This document shows positions 46,701 to 55,700 of a DNA stretch of 64,000 nucleotides, one piece after another; position 1 is the first letter of the stretch, and every line of letters starts with the position of its first letter. The notes under the pieces were generated by a model that saw only the letters and a list, made by a program, of their open reading frames with translations, ran no database searches and was not told the DNA's origin. The stretch is from Luidia sarsii. Taxonomy: Eukaryota; Echinodermata; Asteroidea; Paxillosida; Luidiidae. A program made the translations under genes and the position numbers. Where the stretch lies: the NCBI GenBank assembly GCA_949987565.1, contig OX465110.1:2289152-2353151 (forward strand), in the 5' to 3' direction.

Positions 46701-47472
46701 TTTTGATTCGATACGATTCGTTTTGATTAGATAAGATTAGATTAGATTAGATTAGATTATATTAGATTCATTTCGATTCGATTCGATTCAATTCAATTCA
46801 ATGCAATGCAATTTAATTCAATTTAATTCAATTCAAATTTATTCATCATGCAAGCATGAAATTCATGCATTTTTAAAAATTTTCATAAAAAAGGTCAATT
46901 TGAGCATTACAAATAAATAAAATACAACAGGATACAAAGGAAATACTTAGTTAAATTACAATGATCACTTTGAAGTGGAAGGGTTGCGGTGACACCATGT
47001 AGCACTTCTCTTTCAAGAAGGAGTGTGGCTCTGAAAAGAGCCGGTAGCTCAACATTTCGGGTAGTATGTATGCAAACCTTCCACTTAGTATCACCACCAT
47101 GCAAACCTTCCACTTAGTAACACCACCACGCAAACCTTGTAAGTCTTATCCAGTGATCCCTGCCTCCATCCCCCGCAGATCGTGATCCTCTTCCTCCTGG
47201 TAACCTGCACCTTCAAGGCCATCCACCTGCTGCAGCGTCTGCCGGGCACCAGCCTGTCCCTGCTGGTGCTCCTCCTGTCGGACGCCCTAGCCCTCCAGTT
47301 CTTCTTCCTGGTGCGGGACTCGGGCAGCTGGCTGGACATCGGCACCAGTATCAGCCACTACGTCATCGTCATGTGCATGATCACCTTCGTCATGCTGCTC
47401 CTGGTGCTGGCCCGGCTCTTCACCACCGCGACCTTTGGCCTCAGACGGCCAGGCAAGACCCACAGCACTTGA
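31703..47472 (+). CDS. PIGN: GPI ethanolamine phosphate transferase 1, 17 coding exons
   Basis: Adds ethanolamine phosphate to the first mannose of the GPI precursor in the ER membrane. Exons: 31703-31926, 32924-33045, 33894-33992, 35266-35372, 36265-36520, 37271-37387, 38385-38578, 39129-39263, 39725-39804, 40641-40910, 41481-41676, 42498-42589, 43028-43354, 44824-44914, 45949-46097, 46432-46507, 47179-47472 (TGA). All phases agree; about 942 aa (human 931). An N-terminal membrane anchor (about residues 4-24) is followed by the conserved [17 protein letters not shown]. The alkaline-phosphatase-fold catalytic domain shows FVADGLRAD (D53), VPTESRPGH (T93, the likely nucleophile), GIDTNGHAH (D215, H219, H221) and [16 protein letters not shown] (D263, H264, H276). 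From about residue 445 the chain is a series of hydrophobic membrane segments, ending in the conserved [19 protein letters not shown] and [17 protein letters not shown] blocks. Intron 13 looks U12-type. Several donors are weak (GTACCC after exon 2, GTCGGG after exon 4). Confidence 0.97.
31960..32470. mobile_element. Cluster of family C units and a GIY-YIG remnant in PIGN intron 1
   Basis: Two minus-oriented family C units (31960-32075, 32100-32220) are followed by a minus-strand GIY-YIG-type remnant (32230-32350, uninterrupted equivalent of 16935-17040) and a plus-oriented family C unit (32365-32470). The head-to-head layout fits the complex repeat units known for Penelope-like elements. It begins about 35 bp after the PIGN exon 1 donor. 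Confidence 0.5.
34001..34492. mobile_element. Inverted-repeat element 8 nt inside PIGN intron 3
   Basis: Left end CCGGTGTAACGATCTCAGAC, right end roughly its complement (GATCAGACCACTACACCGG). It starts directly after GTAAGAGA, so the donor of exon 3 was only just spared. Confidence 0.5.
34890..35170. mobile_element. Family C foldback in PIGN intron 3
   Basis: Arms with GTGACACCATGTAAG and ATGGTGTCACCGCAAACC surround a hammerhead-like motif at 35047-35086. Further family C units or fragments were seen at 181-310, 25600-25765, 26418-26580, 29510-29630, 40105-40260, 45640-45790, 46975-47145, 48330-48475, 50700-50900, 51395-51515, 54775-54915 and 58825-58985. Confidence 0.6.
35047..35086 (+). 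ncRNA. Hammerhead-ribozyme-like motif (family C)
   Basis: CTC, CTGATGA (the textbook core), one C, stem II GGCCAG / CTGGTC, GAAAC, then ATC and GAG. The triplet is AUC rather than GUC. It is transcribed sense in PIGN intron 3. Confidence 0.45.
35588..36094. mobile_element. Inverted-repeat element (family G) nested in another element, TAA duplication
   Basis: Ends AGCCGCGTTTCCACTGGAC and complement (GTCCAGTGGAAACACGGCT), flanked by TAA (35585-35587, 36095-36097). It interrupts a family H element. The uninterrupted copy at 19039-19279 reads TTA at the same point. A 3-bp TWA duplication is typical of PIF/Harbinger elements. Confidence 0.65.
36553..36952. mobile_element. AT-rich inverted-repeat element (family F) in PIGN intron 5
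   Basis: Repeated GATTATTTG and GCGACGCGATTATTTG segments in inverted order. Relatives lie at about 9185-9330 and 43999-44192. Ends are not clean enough to name a superfamily. Confidence 0.4.
37540..37690. mobile_element. Family D foldback in PIGN intron 6
   Basis: Arms with AGAGGGCCTGACGTTTC and its complement surround a short loop; the tail is GTCATTTTAGTCAGTGAGCA. Similar units or fragments lie at 7875-8060, 17165-17320, 18365-18465, 22715-22805, 33685-33760, 47595-47700, 56485-56530 and 56625-56675. Confidence 0.6.
37835..38196. mobile_element. Family G-like inverted-repeat element
   Basis: Termini AGCCGTGTCCGCACTGGAC and the complement (GTCCAGTGCGGACACGGCT), in PIGN intron 6. A third relative is at 47965-48326. 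The ends are a variant of those at 35588. Confidence 0.6.
39306..39695 (+). repeat. TCC triplet tract grading into a 9-bp CCATCCTCC array
   Basis: Pure TCC to about 39380, then interrupted, then about 17 copies of the 9-mer. It ends 30 bp before the PIGN exon 9 acceptor, as an extended pyrimidine tract. Long acidic or serine/leucine open frames here are artefacts. Confidence 0.93.
40107..40148 (+). ncRNA. Hammerhead-ribozyme-like motif (family C)
   Basis: CTC, CTGACGA, one C, stem II GGGCAG / CTACCC with one mismatch, GAAAC, GTT, GAG. Core residues are intact. It lies in PIGN intron 9. Confidence 0.45.
41095..41420 (+). repeat. 15-18-bp GTAGCAACAACTTTT tandem repeat
   Basis: Degenerate to the left, regular 15-mers from about 41325 to 41420. 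It ends 60 bp before the PIGN exon 11 acceptor. Confidence 0.88.
42715..43000. mobile_element. Family D foldback in PIGN intron 12
   Basis: Inverted arms contain CCTGACGTTTCGATCC on the left and its complement on the right, around a loop with ATACATGTACA and GTGACAAGGACAAAAC. The right arm runs almost to the acceptor of PIGN exon 13 (43028). Confidence 0.6.
43548..43657 (+). repeat. Family D fragment, near-identical pair with 46157-46263
   Basis: A roughly 105-bp segment (from ATGTTAAAAACTGC to CCCCTCCTCATTTTTGA) occurs in PIGN introns 13 and 15 with very few differences. Close identity suggests recent copying relative to other family D copies. Confidence 0.6.
43660..43988. mobile_element. 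Near-perfect 300-bp hairpin (family C foldback) in the U12 intron
   Basis: Arms of about 145 bp (43675-43819 and 43833-43976) are almost exact complements around a loop of about 12 nt. The left end has a T run and the right end an A run. Both strands therefore translate to nearly the same peptide in the mirrored frames. Sequence content (GGTGTCACCGCAA, GGCTCTGAAAAGAAC) places it in family C. Confidence 0.75.
44271..44705. mobile_element. Element with perfect 19-bp inverted termini in the U12 intron
   Basis: ATCAGCGTGTTTCTACTGA at 44271 and its exact complement ending at 44705. It is non-coding. Its right end is about 100 nt upstream of the U12 branch site. Confidence 0.65.
45030..45400 (-). 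mobile_element. Penelope-like element 3' end with family D unit
   Basis: Minus-strand counterpart of 15060-15400. It has the same sequence around the stop (LNI then the stop region, about 45365-45395), the same pyrimidine-rich 3' UTR (purine-rich on the plus strand) and the family D hammerhead-like segment at 45055-45095. It lies in PIGN intron 14. Confidence 0.55.
46582..46835 (+). repeat. ATTCA pentanucleotide array
   Basis: Perfect ATTCA units grade into ATTCG, TAGAT and AATGC variants, in PIGN intron 16. A related TGATT run is at 26010-26150. Confidence 0.9.
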
Positions 47473-47756
47473 CGGCGGCGAATCCCCCCCCCCCCCCAAA
47501 AAAAAAAAAAAGGCCTGATTGGGTTGTTTTTTGTTTTGTTTTTTTCACTGCAAACCTATCTCTTATAGTGATAATCACTATAAGGCACAATGCAAAGACC
47601 ACCTTTGAGAAAGGTCCTGCTAGGATCGAAACGTCAGGCCCTCTAAGTTATAAGATTGATGTATTGCAGGTCATTTTAGTCAGTCAGGAGTTTGCTACAG
47701 TTTTTGTATTGACTTTTTATAGTGATGGAATCGGTTGATTTGAAAGGATTGTCTCA

Positions 47757-47830
47757 ATTAAAAGATGTACACTTCCCAATGCCCTGTTTCTGTGTGTGTG
47801 AATTGCTCTGTTCTCAAGTATTTCATTAAA
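47757..47830 (+). terminator. Candidate poly(A) signals for PIGN
   Basis: Two ATTAAA hexamers (47757-47762 and 47825-47830) lie 285-358 bp after the PIGN stop. The 3' UTR between holds a C/A homopolymer junction (about 47486-47511) and a family D repeat fragment. Confidence 0.35.
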
Positions 47831-47964
47831 CAGGATATTTAGATGGCCCGACGTTTTGATGCTAGCAGGACCTTTCCAAAAGGTTCTGCTAGGATCCTGG
47901 TGGTCGTCTAAATTTATGAGATGAGATCGGAAGGTTTTTCATGGTGAGAGTAACAGAATAAAAA

Positions 47965-48326
47965 AGCCGTGTCCGCACTGGACTTATTGTTTACCGAGCC
48001 CGTGGGTAACATTCCAATGGGTAAATCTTCCCGGCGTCCACACTTGACTATTCGCCTCGGGTAAACTAACCGAGACGATCGGTAAAACTAACCGACTCAT
48101 GTACATGTGCATGTACTCTAGGTACACAAACACGTTGTTACCCTGCGCCCGCACGAGTCTTGCATACAGTAACGTAACGTACGGGGCGCCGAATGTGGTA
48201 TTTTACCGAGTCGGGTAAGTTACCTGGGAGGAAAACTTCCTGGGCTGTCCGCACTGGACTTAAAATGGTCAATTTACCCATTTGCTCGGTTGGTTTACCC
48301 ATTTTAAGTCCAGTGCGGACGCGGCT
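47965..48326. mobile_element. Family G-like inverted-repeat element
   Basis: Termini AGCCGTGTCCGCACTGGAC and the complement with one change, downstream of PIGN. Internal text (TTACCTGGGAGGAAAACTTC) is shared with 37835-38196. Confidence 0.6.
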
Positions 48327-48474
48327 TTAGTGATGGGTTTGCGGTGGCACCATCATGCAATTTCTCTTTTGTCTCCTGACAACGAACAGAGCATACTTTT
48401 CGAAACGTCAATTTCTTCCGGTTCTTTTCAGGACCACACACACTCACAAAAGGAGAAATCACTTATACTAAATT

Positions 48475-48645
48475 TCATAAAATTTAGTGGTCCTGACGTT
48501 TCGATCCTAGCAGGACCTTTCTCAAAGGCAGAAAGGTCCCGCTAGGATCGAAACGTCAGGCCCACTAAATTTCATGATTTGAATTTTGGTAATTTTAGTC
48601 AGTAAGCAGTTTGCAACATTTTTGTATATCACTTTATTCTAAATT
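48475..48645. mobile_element. Family D foldback downstream of PIGN
   Basis: Inverted arms (CCTGACGTTTCGATCC and complement) followed by the tail ending TTTGTATATCAC, the same 3' end as the copy with a target duplication at 53591. Confidence 0.6.
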
Positions 48646-49617
48646 TATGATATTTGCCTTTCAAAAAAGGAAACAAATTGGCAAAGAAAACTTTGACTGG
48701 ACCGGGATACTTCTGGATTAACGTACACGTACCAGCGCTCTTCCATCTGAGCTATCCAGCCCTTAGGTGGTGGTCTCCCTAATAATAATAGTCTTTACCG
48801 GGATGGGGGCGCCAGTCAGAAGCAATTCAACCATTACCTGCCGTATATCTCCAGGGATCACACCCCCGCTTTCATTCAGATGCAAACAACAAATTGTTGA
48901 TTTGCATTTCCTTTATTTAAGTCGGCAGTTTGCAAAATTGTTGGGACACTTTTTCAAGTCTATTTTCCAGCGTGCATACTTGAGCCATGGAGGAATGCTT
49001 GAGCGTTCTCTATAAACAGAGGTCCAGACCTACGACAAAATCTCTCAAGGGTTCACCAGGGACGTCGGTCACTCTCTACTTGTAACCTTTCACACGATGG
49101 CATTTTCTCATGCATGAGACATTTTCTCAAGCCTTGTGAGGTTTTTTTTCAGCGTCGTCTGAAAAAAGGGCTTACAGAAAGCATTCTGTGTCATCTGTTC
49201 ACGTTTACCTCTCAGGGGTATAGAATCATTTCTGGTGCGAACTGAGTTACAATGATTATTGTGTAAAGACCGGTTGTTGTTGTTTTTTGCTGTATGAAAG
49301 GATTTTTTTCAGAGGGAAAATTCGTCCATTGATAATAGTTGTAAGGACAACCCCTTCCAATCATCGTTGGAATTCGTTCATCGATCAAAAGAAGTGGTTT
49401 TTGTGTTTGAGTTGAATGCTGACCGACCCGCCCTCGTTTTCCTCTAGTAAGTTCACGGTTCCCCAATCTCATTGAGAATATAATGATTGACGCTTTGGAT
49501 GTAGTCGGCGCTATTCAACCGCATATCCCCGTGTGCACATCGCTTAGGAGTTAAAGGCCCAATACAACATTGGGAAGATCGGAAAACATCGATGTCAACA
49601 GAATTCCTTCTAATTTA

Positions 49618-50062
49618 CTAGTTGGCTAGGGGTCAAGTAGACTAGTGGGCGAGTTGGCTAGGGGCAAGTAGACTAGTGGGCGAGTTGGCAAGGGGCAAGT
49701 AGACTAGTGGGCGAGTTGGCAAGGGGCAAGTAGACTAGCTGGCGAGTTGGCTAGGGGCAAGTAGACTAGTTGGCGAGTTGGCAAGGGGCAAGTAGACTAG
49801 TGGGCGAGTTGGCAAAGGGCAAGTAGACTAGTGGGCGAGTTGGCAAGGGGCAAGTAGACTAGTGGGCGAGTTGGCAAAGGGCAAGTAGACTAGTGGGCGA
49901 GTTGGCAAGGGGCAAGTAGACTAGTGGGCGAGTTGGCAAGGGACAAGTAGACTAGTGGGCGAGTTGGCAAAGGGCAAGTAGACTAGTGGGCGAGTTGGCA
50001 AGGGGCAAGTAGACTAGTGGGCGAGTTGGCAAGGGGCAAGTAGACTAGTGGGCGAGTTGGCA
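49618..50062 (+). repeat. 31-bp minisatellite, about 14 copies
   Basis: Unit TAGTGGGCGAGTTGGCAAGG followed by GGCAAGTAGAC. Copies differ at few positions. The array starts exactly where a family E-prime MITE is truncated. Confidence 0.93.
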
Positions 50063-50185
50063 ATGAGCCGCGTAAATCGCATTGCATGGTCTTGCGTTGG
50101 TCTTGCGTTGGTCTTCATTCAAGTCGCACAATTGCAATTAAGGGGCCAACCTGACGGGTTAGCTTACAATTAGGCTGTATTTTAA

Positions 50186-50556
50186 AGGCCAATAGGCAAT
50201 ACAACATTGGGAAGATCGGGAAACATCCATGTCCACAGATTTCCTTCTAATTTACACAGTTTGTAGATGGTCATGATAGAATCCTCATGCTGAGATCTTA
50301 CGGTCTGGGATGCTATACCTCCCTAGAAATCTTCATTCAAACATCGACAAATATAGTTTATGACTCGCAAGTCATAAACTATTTCTTACACTACAGATTG
50401 GTGCAAAAACGGTGACGGTTTTTTTTACCTCTTTCTACTTTCTCAGATCACCATTTGAGCTAAAACCTTCGCAGGATTGCTTTTTGGGATGTTTAATGGT
50501 TTAACACCAAAAAAACTGTGGCAATCTTTTGACCTTTACCAATGTTATATTGGTCT
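50186..50556 (+). mobile_element. TTAA-flanked MITE (family E-prime)
   Basis: Second full copy, TTAA at 50182-50185 and 50557-50560. It contains an extra GACTCGCAAGTC palindrome. A truncated third copy (49557-49617) stops where the 31-bp minisatellite starts. Confidence 0.65.
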
Positions 50557-50934
50557 TTAACGATCAGTCCGCGGACTTTGTAGTAACGGTATCGAGTTGG
50601 CGTTGGTGAACCCCATAAATTGTGACAAAGATCTTGACTTGTCATGCGTGACTCAAGGTTAGCAATGCGGTGCAGTGCTTACTCGTCGGTGTGTCGATCA
50701 GTTACCTCGAGTGTCAAATGAGATTCGAAGGTTTTCATGTTGTGCCTGAGAATAACTGATAGGTTTGCGGTAACACCATGCAATTTCTCCTTTGTGGTCA
50801 CGAGTGTGTTTGGTTCTGAAAAAAGACACGGGAGAACTTGACGTTTAGAACAGTATATACTCTGTTCGTTAATTTCAGTAGATTGCTGGATTCTAACTAG
50901 GAATTGGACTAAAGTGAGATACAAAATTGAACTA

Positions 50935-51365
50935 CTCAAAATTTAGTGGGTCTGACGTTTCGATCCTAGCAGGACCTTTCTCAAAGGCAAAGTGACAAGG
51001 ACAAAACAGATACATGTACATGTACACGAAGGAAGGCGGGGGGAATGTGTACATGTATATGTATCTGTTTTGTCCTTGTCACTCTGCTTTTGAGAAAGGT
51101 CCTGCTAGGATCGAAACGTCAGGCCCACTCAATCTTGCATTTTGGTAATTTTAGTCAGTAAGCAGTTTGCAACATTTTTGTATAATTATCAAAATTGGAT
51201 TAAAGTGATACACAAAAATGTTGCAAACTGCTTACTGACTAAAATTACCAAAATGCAAATCTTAAGATTTAGAGGGCCCGACGTTTCGATCCTAGCACTA
51301 GCAGGACCTTTCTCAAAGGCAGGTCCTGCTATAGGATCGAAACGTCAGGCCCACTAAATTTTAAG
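50935..51365. mobile_element. Two tandem family D foldbacks
   Basis: Back-to-back palindromic units (50935-51180 and 51180-51365). The first has the TACATGTACATGTAC-bearing loop and the second a short loop. Both carry the GATCGAAACGTCAGGCC arm end. Confidence 0.6.
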
Positions 51366-52254
51366 ATCAAAATTGGACTAGTTAGAATCCAGCAGTCCCC
51401 TGAAGACTCCTGGAGACGAACAGAGTATACTGTTCGAAACGTTGAGTTCTTCTGGTTCTTTACAGAACCACACATACTCACAAAAGAGAGATTACATGGC
51501 GCGCGTTACTACGCAAAACAATTCCTCATGATCAGCTGTCTTACTGCGTTGAAAGTACTCATCAATGACGCAAGAAGACAGCTAGCCGATCATCGCGACC
51601 TAGTTTACATTCGAATTATAACTGGGGTGGATTTCACAAAGCCAATTAACGATCCATCGTAACTCAACTTATATAACCCTTCGTATAAGTTCTTAACGTT
51701 CGTATGTTTCTGTGCATCGCTCATCGACAATCAATCGATTTATACGTTACGACGAGTTTGATTAAATTGATCAGAATATCGATACACGGGATAATATTAA
51801 AACGCGTTTATTTGTGTGGGGGTGGCGTAAATAAAATGCATATAATATACACGGTCTCCAAGGAATCATGCATTATTATTCGTGCTTATTTTTCGAGAGA
51901 TGGTAATTTAACGGTCGTTTTTAAGTTCAGAATTATCTTTCTCTCAGTTTACGAAACACGACACCGTCGCTCACGGGGTGGACTTTGAAATGCCACGGGT
52001 TACCTGTAACATCGCTATACACCGATATCGGTCAACATATTTACTAAAATCAAGTTTGGAGAAAAGGTGGGTGACATTAATCTGTAGGCGGTTTGTTGGG
52101 AAAATGCCCGCATAAAATGTCATTATTTGTCAGCGTATACCTTTACACGGTCATTTTGTTTTACTGAATGCATACTCGGAAACAAGATAGCGTTCTGACA
52201 AACTCCTACACCTACGCATTTCCACCGCCACTCATACGTACCGTTCCGAGAATT

Positions 52255-52460
52255 CATTGATGATTGTTCCGCCGCCCCTCCGAATCGCGACCTTCTCTCC
52301 CTTTTCATCTGAGCCACCCCCGCCGGGTCACCGGAATGGTACGGGCCAGAAAATGACGTGGGCGGCGCGCCGGCCAATCAGGCGGCGCGGCCGCCCGGCC
52401 CGGCGCGATTGTGGGCGGGGCCTCATCACATTATTTCCGGTAGTGGCGGACCATGAATGG
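52255..52460 (+). promoter_or_regulatory. CpG-rich CBFB promoter
   Basis: This is the densest CpG cluster in the window. It holds a CCAAT box (GGCCAATCA, 52372-52380), a CRE-like TGACGTGG (52354-52361), a GC box (GTGGGCGGGGCC, 52411-52422) and an ETS/GABP-type TTTCCGGTA (52433-52441). It ends about 280 bp before the CBFB start codon. No TATA box is seen. The intervening 5' UTR contains other ATGs. Confidence 0.6.
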
Positions 52461-52742
52461 GTGAGAGCGAAGCCTCATACGTCAGGGTTGAGGCTGAGGG
52501 GACGATCGACAGCGTGCTGCCGAGTGCTAGATGTTATAACAGAACAAGTTCAGTCTGCGTGTTGTCATTCGGTGACTGTGTATCCCCAGCACACGGCTGT
52601 CCTAAACTCTGTGTCGTTTTAATACGCACACGGTCCCACACGTCCGTACGTCCCAACAACTTTGATTACAGTTGGTGTGGGTTTGTTTCCCCCCGTTCGT
52701 GGCACATTTGGAATATACGCCGACCGCAAGAGAGCTCCCAAC

Positions 52743-55700
52743 ATGCCGAGGGTGGTACCGGATCAAAGAGCCAAATTCGAGAACGACGAACTTTTCCGCA
52801 AACTCGGTCGCGAGTCTGAGGTAAGCCGTGTACAGTTCGAACTTGGGTGAGGGGAGGGGAGGGGGGGGGGGGTTGCCCTGTTGTGGACGGGGACCCAATG
52901 GGGTATGAGGGGGGTCATTATTATTGGGGGAAATCCCGGAAGTAGGTACATTTTTAACCGCAAAGAAAGCCCAAGATTTTTGTCGCCTGGTTAACGCGGA
53001 GACACGCAACGCACTTGGCAAACAACACAGCTGTGTAGCGTCTACTAGTAGTAGTAGTAGTAGTACTACAAGCGCATAATACCATGCATATTACAAGCAA
53101 CATATAACGACTCCAACCATGCGATCGGCACTGTGCATTAACAGCTGTGTATGTCGTAATGTCAGCATGGTAGAATTTGATGTTGTTCGGTGACTCTTTG
53201 ACTGAGTCATTGGTGGCGAAGGCGTTTTCACTTTTGTCGTTGACCGTACCTGTTCCCATGCTCTATGACCGTACAAAGCGATTGCGTAATAATAGGCTGG
53301 CCGTACAAAGCCGTTGTCCCTACACTGCACTGTACAGTACTCATGGCTGCACATCACAAAAGCTAGCGAACGCCAACTGCATCCAATAAAACAGCAGTCT
53401 GATTGATGGCAGCGTTTTCACTTTCTAAAGATTTTGTCCATTAAAATCACAGTTGCGATGAATTATTGGCGTCCGCTTATTTAAAGGTAAAAGCTAACAC
53501 CCGTACCACGTTATTGTAGGTGAAAACAGTCGTGTTGTCCCTATTTTAATCGCTGTGCTTGTTGCATAATGTACTACTATTGTACTAAAGGTGATATACA
53601 AAAATGTTGCAAACTGCTTACTGACTAAAATTACCAAAATGTAAATCTTAAAATTTAGTGGGCCTGACGTTTCGATCCTAGCAGGACCTTTCTCTCTGCC
53701 TTTGAGAAAGGTCCTGCTAGGATCGAACGTCAGGCCCACTAAATTTTAAGATGCTATTGTACTAAAGTACTAGACACCTTTTGGATGATAAATGTAGATG
53801 ACCACACAGCTGCAATTTTTATAGCCAGTGAATCAGAATCTTGAGGATATTGAGAAAACGAAGGTGACATTTACCATCAAAAGCCATGATGGACAACAAT
53901 GCAGTGTAATGATGTGTCTATCTGTCAGTGTCAATGTTAGAGCACAGAATAAGGAAAGGTGTCTAATGTATGTGATTATTGAGTCCGCACGTCAGTGTTC
54001 TGTTCGGTAATCCATTTTTCTTCCTGGCAGCGCGCTATTAGCATGGAGCTATAAAAAGCTCCACGCTATAACCAGCATGCAGTTTGTGTAAGAAGCCTGT
54101 ACGTGTTTATGTCAGTAGCCTTTCATAGATCGGTTCACTCACCGAAAGTTTCCCGAAATTTGCCAGACGACATTCCGTTATATCCCAATTAGTGGATGTT
54201 AAACCTTGGTTTTAACACATCATTGGTCGAGGTCAAAGAATAGCATCCATACGTTGTCTGATCCAACATAATGCATGAAATGGCGCACCTGTGAACCTTT
54301 CAGCTCAATCCGCCAGCCGAGTCTCGAGAAAATAGTGAAAGCCCCCGCTTCATTTGTTCCGCAAAAAGGCAGCATTCAACGGATTGTTCGTCTCAGTTTG
54401 TCAATACGCACCTTTTCCCCTCTTCTCTGCTGCACGTTGAGAGGAAGGTTTCTGCTGGATGTGACCAATTTTGTTTGTTCCTGTTTATCCTCCGTCGCAC
54501 CGGCAGATCAAATACACAGGGTTCCGCGACAGATCGCACGATGAGAGACAGGTCCGCTTCCAGTCCGGATGCAGGGAAGGACGTGTAGAACTAGTAAGTG
54601 TCACTCCCTCTAGATCAACTTACACAAACCATAATATCCTCCCTAAGGGCTCTCTGTTTTCATCTCAAAGCGACAATAGTAACCGCCGCCCCCACACACA
54701 CACCTCTGCATTTGTATAACCAGTGCTCAGCTGTAGTTCGTAATGTGATTTTGATACATCTTTCATGAAATAACATTCGTCTGCTGAAGACGAACATAGT
54801 GTACTGTTCGAAACGTCGAGTTCCTCCGGTTCTTTTCAGAACCACGCATGGTGTTACCGCAAATCTATCCCTTATTCTGCAGCTATTCTCACCATGAAAA
54901 CCTTCAAATCGCATTTTAGCATTCGTGTTTTATGGTCCAGTATTTTAGCTCATGCTAAAGTGCTAAACAATGAATCATTCAGTGGTGGATAATGTAATGA
55001 CAAATAGCCCATCCCCCTTTAGAAGTAAACTTCGTCACCAGATACAATATTGTCTACTACTAGTAGTAGTAAGGTTTTTTTCTCGGGAACAATACGCTAG
55101 TCTTCAGATGCGTGCTATGCCTTCGCCGTTCATGCAAATATCATTATGTGTGATAACGTTTTGAGTGTGATTTTACATCTTTCATGAAAAAGTATTCATG
55201 TTGTATGGTCCGTTTGGGGCACTCAATAATAATCTTTGCATGTTTAAAGCCCACGTATTATAGACTGCTTATATAAACCGCAGTTCTCATTGCATGTATG
55301 CACACTGCAATCTCGTCCACCATGATCTCCGATAACGTAGGGTCGTCCATTGACTGTATAATCACAGCAGGCTTTGTTTTGAGTTGGGCTGAATTGCTTC
55401 CTGTGCGTTCACTGCCAACTTATCGCGTCTGTTGACCACTATATATGCGATAGAAACGGTGCCGTTCCTTTGTTGCCTCAGTTTACTCGAAAAGTTTGTC
55501 GAGTGATAACCGCGATTAATACCCGAGATGCATCGGAGCCTATGCCACGACACTCCCAACTTCGATTACGCGCACAGACTTCTCCCGAGGGGGGGGGGCC
55601 AGTTTAATTATGGGGCATGAATTAATCGGCTACCCGAGAGGTTCCCGCCATAGGGGAAAAGATTATTCATTCATTGGCACAACAAAAATTCTATTCTTCC

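Noticed and set aside
49618..50062. CRISPR-like array
   Set aside because: Direct 31-bp repeats with no unique spacers; a plain minisatellite in a eukaryotic genome.
52662..52742. N-terminal extension of CBFB from an upstream in-frame ATG
   Set aside because: Family members begin at MPRVVPDQR; the upstream codons show no similarity and are probably 5' UTR.
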